A DNA stretch of 64,000 nucleotides from Butyrivibrio sp. GTDB taxonomy: Bacteria > Bacillota > Clostridia > Lachnospirales > Lachnospiraceae. The stretch covers positions 1 to 64,000 of the forward strand of contig JAKVKH010000020.1 of NCBI GenBank assembly GCA_022486625.1, read 5' to 3'. Position 1 is the stretch's first letter; every line of letters starts with the position of its first letter. The notes under the pieces are model-generated. The model was not told where the DNA came from. It made no database searches and was given only the letters and a program-made list of their open reading frames with translations. Of the stretch, positions 61,925 to 64,000 are shown one piece after another. Position numbers and translations under genes: made by a program.

Positions 61925-62812
61925 ATGATGTCCTTTTCAGAAAAGCATGGCATGGTAAATGGCAATACGTCTCTCCGGGCGCGCAGATGCACGAAGAGGA
62001 TGTCATCAGCTGCTTCTGTAACAGTAGAAGCGGCAATGGCACTTCCATTGTTCATATTCTTTTTTGCCAATATTCTGGCCCTCTTTAATATTCTTGCTAT
62101 GGAATGTAACGTGGAAGCAGCATTGCATCAGACGGGAACACATATTGCAGTATATGCGGCGGATCTTGAACTGGCAAAGGAAGCTATGGGTGGCAATACA
62201 GGAGAAGGCAACGCAGCAGTTACGATTCCCGGGATGTTCTATGCGGCGGAACAGGTCAGAGAATATCTGGGAAAAGATCGCCTATCCCGTAGCTGCGTAA
62301 CAGACGGGGCGAGCGGGATTACATTCTGGAAATCAAGAATTATGGCAGGAGATGATCTGGTTGATCTTGTCGCATCCTACAAAGTTCATCCGACGGTGCA
62401 GATTATCGGTTTTCGGGATTTTTCCATGGAATCGAGATACTTTGGCCATGCATGGACAGGATACGAAATCGGAAGTATTCAGAACAGAAATTCTGAAACC
62501 GGTGAACAGATGGTGTTTATTACTGAAAACGGCACTGTTTATCATACGGATTCGCAGTGTACCTATCTGAAACTTTCAATTCGTCCGGTGCTGCAGTCGG
62601 AAACTGAACAGCTTCGCAGTACCGATGGCAACAGATATTATCCTTGCGAAGAGTGCGGAGGAAGATCAGAGAATGGAATGGTATATGTGACGGATTACGG
62701 GAACAGATATCATAACAGTCTGCAATGTCCGGGACTGAAGCGAACAATATCCGTAATTCCGATTTCGGAAGTCGGAGGGAGATTACCCTGCAGCAAATGC
62801 GGGAGCAGATAA
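61925..62812 (+). CDS. TadE-like pseudopilin with two Cys-rich YH..C/CxxC modules
   Basis: A 295-residue protein. The N-terminus (SSAASVTVEAAMALPLFIFFFANILALFNI, ~27-60) is the TadE signature, with Glu at +5 of a type IV-like segment. After a middle domain the C-terminus holds two copies of a small module. Copy 1 has Y206-H207, C212, C241 and C244. Copy 2 has Y262-H263, C268, C289 and C292. Each copy starts VF/VYVTxxGxxYH. The same pattern occurs in short metal-binding domains of other secreted Firmicute proteins. Zinc binding or disulfides outside the cell are possible. AAAGGAG is 6 bases before the ATG. Confidence 0.82.
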   Translation: MMSFSEKHGMVNGNTSLRARRCTKRMSSAASVTVEAAMALPLFIFFFANILALFNILAMECNVEAALHQTGTHIAVYAADLELAKEAMGGNTGEGNAAVTIPGMFYAAEQVREYLGKDRLSRSCVTDGASGITFWKSRIMAGDDLVDLVASYKVHPTVQIIGFRDFSMESRYFGHAWTGYEIGSIQNRNSETGEQMVFITENGTVYHTDSQCTYLKLSIRPVLQSETEQLRSTDGNRYYPCEECGGRSENGMVYVTDYGNRYHNSLQCPGLKRTISVIPISEVGGRLPCSKCGSR

Positions 62813-62823
62813 GGAGTCTGGTT

Positions 62824-63255
62824 ATGTTTTTTATTGTTCTGACAATGACGGTTCTGGTCATTGCATCAATTCATGATATCAGGAAAAAGGAAATATCCTT
62901 CTGGATGCTGTCAGCCTGCGGGAGTATAGCGGTGCTGACTTCAGCTGTAGGCATTATGGACGGAGTAAAAACGTGGGAGGAATGTTTCCTGGCGATTGTT
63001 CCGGGAGTTCTCCTGCTTCTGATTGCCTATGTTTCCAGACAGGGGATTGGATATGGAGACGGATTTCTGGTACTTGCAGTAGGACCGGTATTCGGGTTTG
63101 AACAGATTTTTACGGGAGTCTGCCTGGCATTTGGAATCAGCGCAGTCTTTTCAATCGGAATGATTGTGTTTGCAAAAGCGGGGCGTAAAAGCTCATTTCC
63201 GTTTATTCCGTTTCTCACATCGGCAATGGGGGTGATTCTTCTTGCAGCGAAATAA
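62824..63255 (+). CDS. Prepilin peptidase 2 (A24-like)
   Basis: A 143-residue membrane protein of the A24 family. The first Asp is in IASIHDIRKKEIS and the second in RQGIGYGDGFLVLAVG (GxGD form). It has four or five helices. With the enzyme at 55319 it makes two prepilin peptidases in one locus. ATG 62824 is chosen because AAGGAG is 7 bases before it, 11 bases after the previous stop. The variation around GYGDG (no K after it) may alter substrate choice. Confidence 0.83.
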   Translation: MFFIVLTMTVLVIASIHDIRKKEISFWMLSACGSIAVLTSAVGIMDGVKTWEECFLAIVPGVLLLLIAYVSRQGIGYGDGFLVLAVGPVFGFEQIFTGVCLAFGISAVFSIGMIVFAKAGRKSSFPFIPFLTSAMGVILLAAK

Positions 63256-63721
63256 GAAAAAATGGAAAGCGTATTTTACGGTAGAAGCGTCAATGGTGAT
63301 TCCGGTTGTTATTTTTGTCCTTGCTTTTCTGATTTATGTGACATTCATGCTGTATGGAAAGTGTATTGTACTGCAGGATGCATATATTCTTGCATTTCGT
63401 GCCAGCAGAGCACAGGACATGGAAGATCCTGATGCATTTGTACGGCAGCAAAAGCAGATGCAGTTTGGCAGAAAATATTTCGGAAATGATCCCGGAAAAG
63501 TTCAGGCCTGGAAAGATGGAGATGATATATACGTATCGATAAAAATAAATACCAGGCATAATGCAATTCACTGGCCGGAGATTATTGAAAAAAGATTGTG
63601 GGAAAATGAAGTAAGGATGAAAGCAGAGGCAATAGATGCACCGGCCAGAATACGCCATGCACGGCGGGTAACAGACCTGATCAGACAGGCAGCCGGAAAA
63701 GGTGAAAGCGGAAAGGAATAG
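63242..63721 (+). CDS. TadE-like pseudopilin
   Basis: A 159-residue protein beginning MQRNKKKWKAYFTVEASMVIPVVIFVLAFLIYVTFMLYG, a TadE-type anchor with VEAS (Glu at the +5-like place), then a soluble domain with no Cys motif. The TTG start is supported by GGGGGTG about 8 bases upstream and a 14-base overlap with the previous gene. It is a probable minor subunit of the Tad pilus. Confidence 0.82.
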   Translation: MQRNKKKWKAYFTVEASMVIPVVIFVLAFLIYVTFMLYGKCIVLQDAYILAFRASRAQDMEDPDAFVRQQKQMQFGRKYFGNDPGKVQAWKDGDDIYVSIKINTRHNAIHWPEIIEKRLWENEVRMKAEAIDAPARIRHARRVTDLIRQAAGKGESGKE

Positions 63722-63728
63722 AGAAATT

Positions 63729-64000
63729 ATGGAAATCAGATATTACCGGGATCTGAGTCACAGTTATATGGTTCTGGGACATGAACCGGATGAAAAAAGT
63801 GCGTATCAGTACCGGATGCTGACAGCAAACAGAATAAACGGGCTTCTTCCGTGCAGTGTTCATAATATTAATGGAGAAACATATCTGTATTATATGATTG
63901 ATGCCAGAATCAGTATTGAGAATCAATATGCTGTCAGGAAGATGAAAAATACAGATCTGGAAAGACTGATGCTTGGAATCGAAAATACTCTCAGGAAAAT
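63729..64000 (+). CDS. DUF6382-like protein, truncated at window end
   Basis: The first ~90 residues are visible: MEIRYYRDLSHSYMVLGHE, then YQYRMLTANRINGLLPCSVHN and GETYLYYMIDARISIENQY. This pattern matches the N-terminal DUF6382 domain found in proteins that end Clostridial Tad operons, often with a C-terminal FHA domain (established family knowledge). The rest is beyond the window. It lies 7 bases after the TadE-like gene. Confidence 0.65.
   Translation, partial: MEIRYYRDLSHSYMVLGHEPDEKSAYQYRMLTANRINGLLPCSVHNINGETYLYYMIDARISIENQYAVRKMKNTDLERLMLGIENTLRK

Overview
The window looks like a chromosomal segment of a Gram-positive anaerobe of the class Clostridia, most likely a motile Lachnospiraceae gut bacterium (inference). 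Reasons: strong AGGAGG-type ribosome sites, many ATGA/GTGA start-stop overlaps, lipoprotein signal peptides of Firmicutes type, a SUF operon in the order CBDSU, flagellin with FliS, and a Tad pilus locus with the Flp1, DUF5702 and DUF6382 proteins seen in that family. GC content is moderate by eye. I see no insertion sequence, prophage, CRISPR array or rRNA. Both tRNA genes lie on the minus strand and neither encodes CCA.

Layout: (1) 1-3.4 kb, an asymmetric heterodimeric ABC exporter. (2) 3.5-6.8 kb, a VTC polyphosphate polymerase-like protein, a DUF4956 membrane protein and a secreted Cthe_2159-type lipoprotein. (3) 7.0-10.3 kb, a translationally coupled set: orphan MotA-like protein, membrane-anchored LuxR regulator and a pair of U32-like proteins. 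(4) 10.4-15.2 kb (minus), MarR regulator plus a second heterodimeric ABC exporter. (5) 15.3-17.3 kb (minus), a two-component system, then a serine hydrolase and a DUF3810 metalloprotease-like protein. (6) 20-25.6 kb, UvrD-type helicase, a phosphoesterase, a tiny Ser/Thr/Ala lipoprotein, and a Fur-family regulator with a His-rich heavy-metal/manganese exporter and tRNA-Gly. (7) 25.7-33.9 kb, a large MacB-like efflux operon with three consecutive HlyD-like adaptors. (8) 34.1-39.3 kb, the suf Fe-S operon. (9) 39.4-42.7 kb, a TetR regulator, a radical-SAM paralogue that lacks its cluster cysteines, and the divergent intact radical-SAM enzyme. (10) 42.8-50.1 kb, tRNA-Lys, tatD-rsmA, then a TPR/pseudo-AAA protein with glgB. 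(11) 50.1-55.0 kb, DUF6240, flagellin and FliS. (12) 55.2-64.0 kb, a Tad/Flp pilus operon running off the window end.

The most interesting pattern is a link between regions 2 and 7. Both are preceded by an almost identical 18-bp direct repeat (17 of 18 bases match) of the kind bound by OmpR-family response regulators. The exported proteins of both regions also carry unusual Gly/Met-rich tracts. I infer one co-regulated cell-envelope export system split over two loci. Other unusual items are the cluster-less radical-SAM protein beside its intact relative, Tad proteins with extra extracytoplasmic domains, and the MotA/LuxR/U32 gene set.
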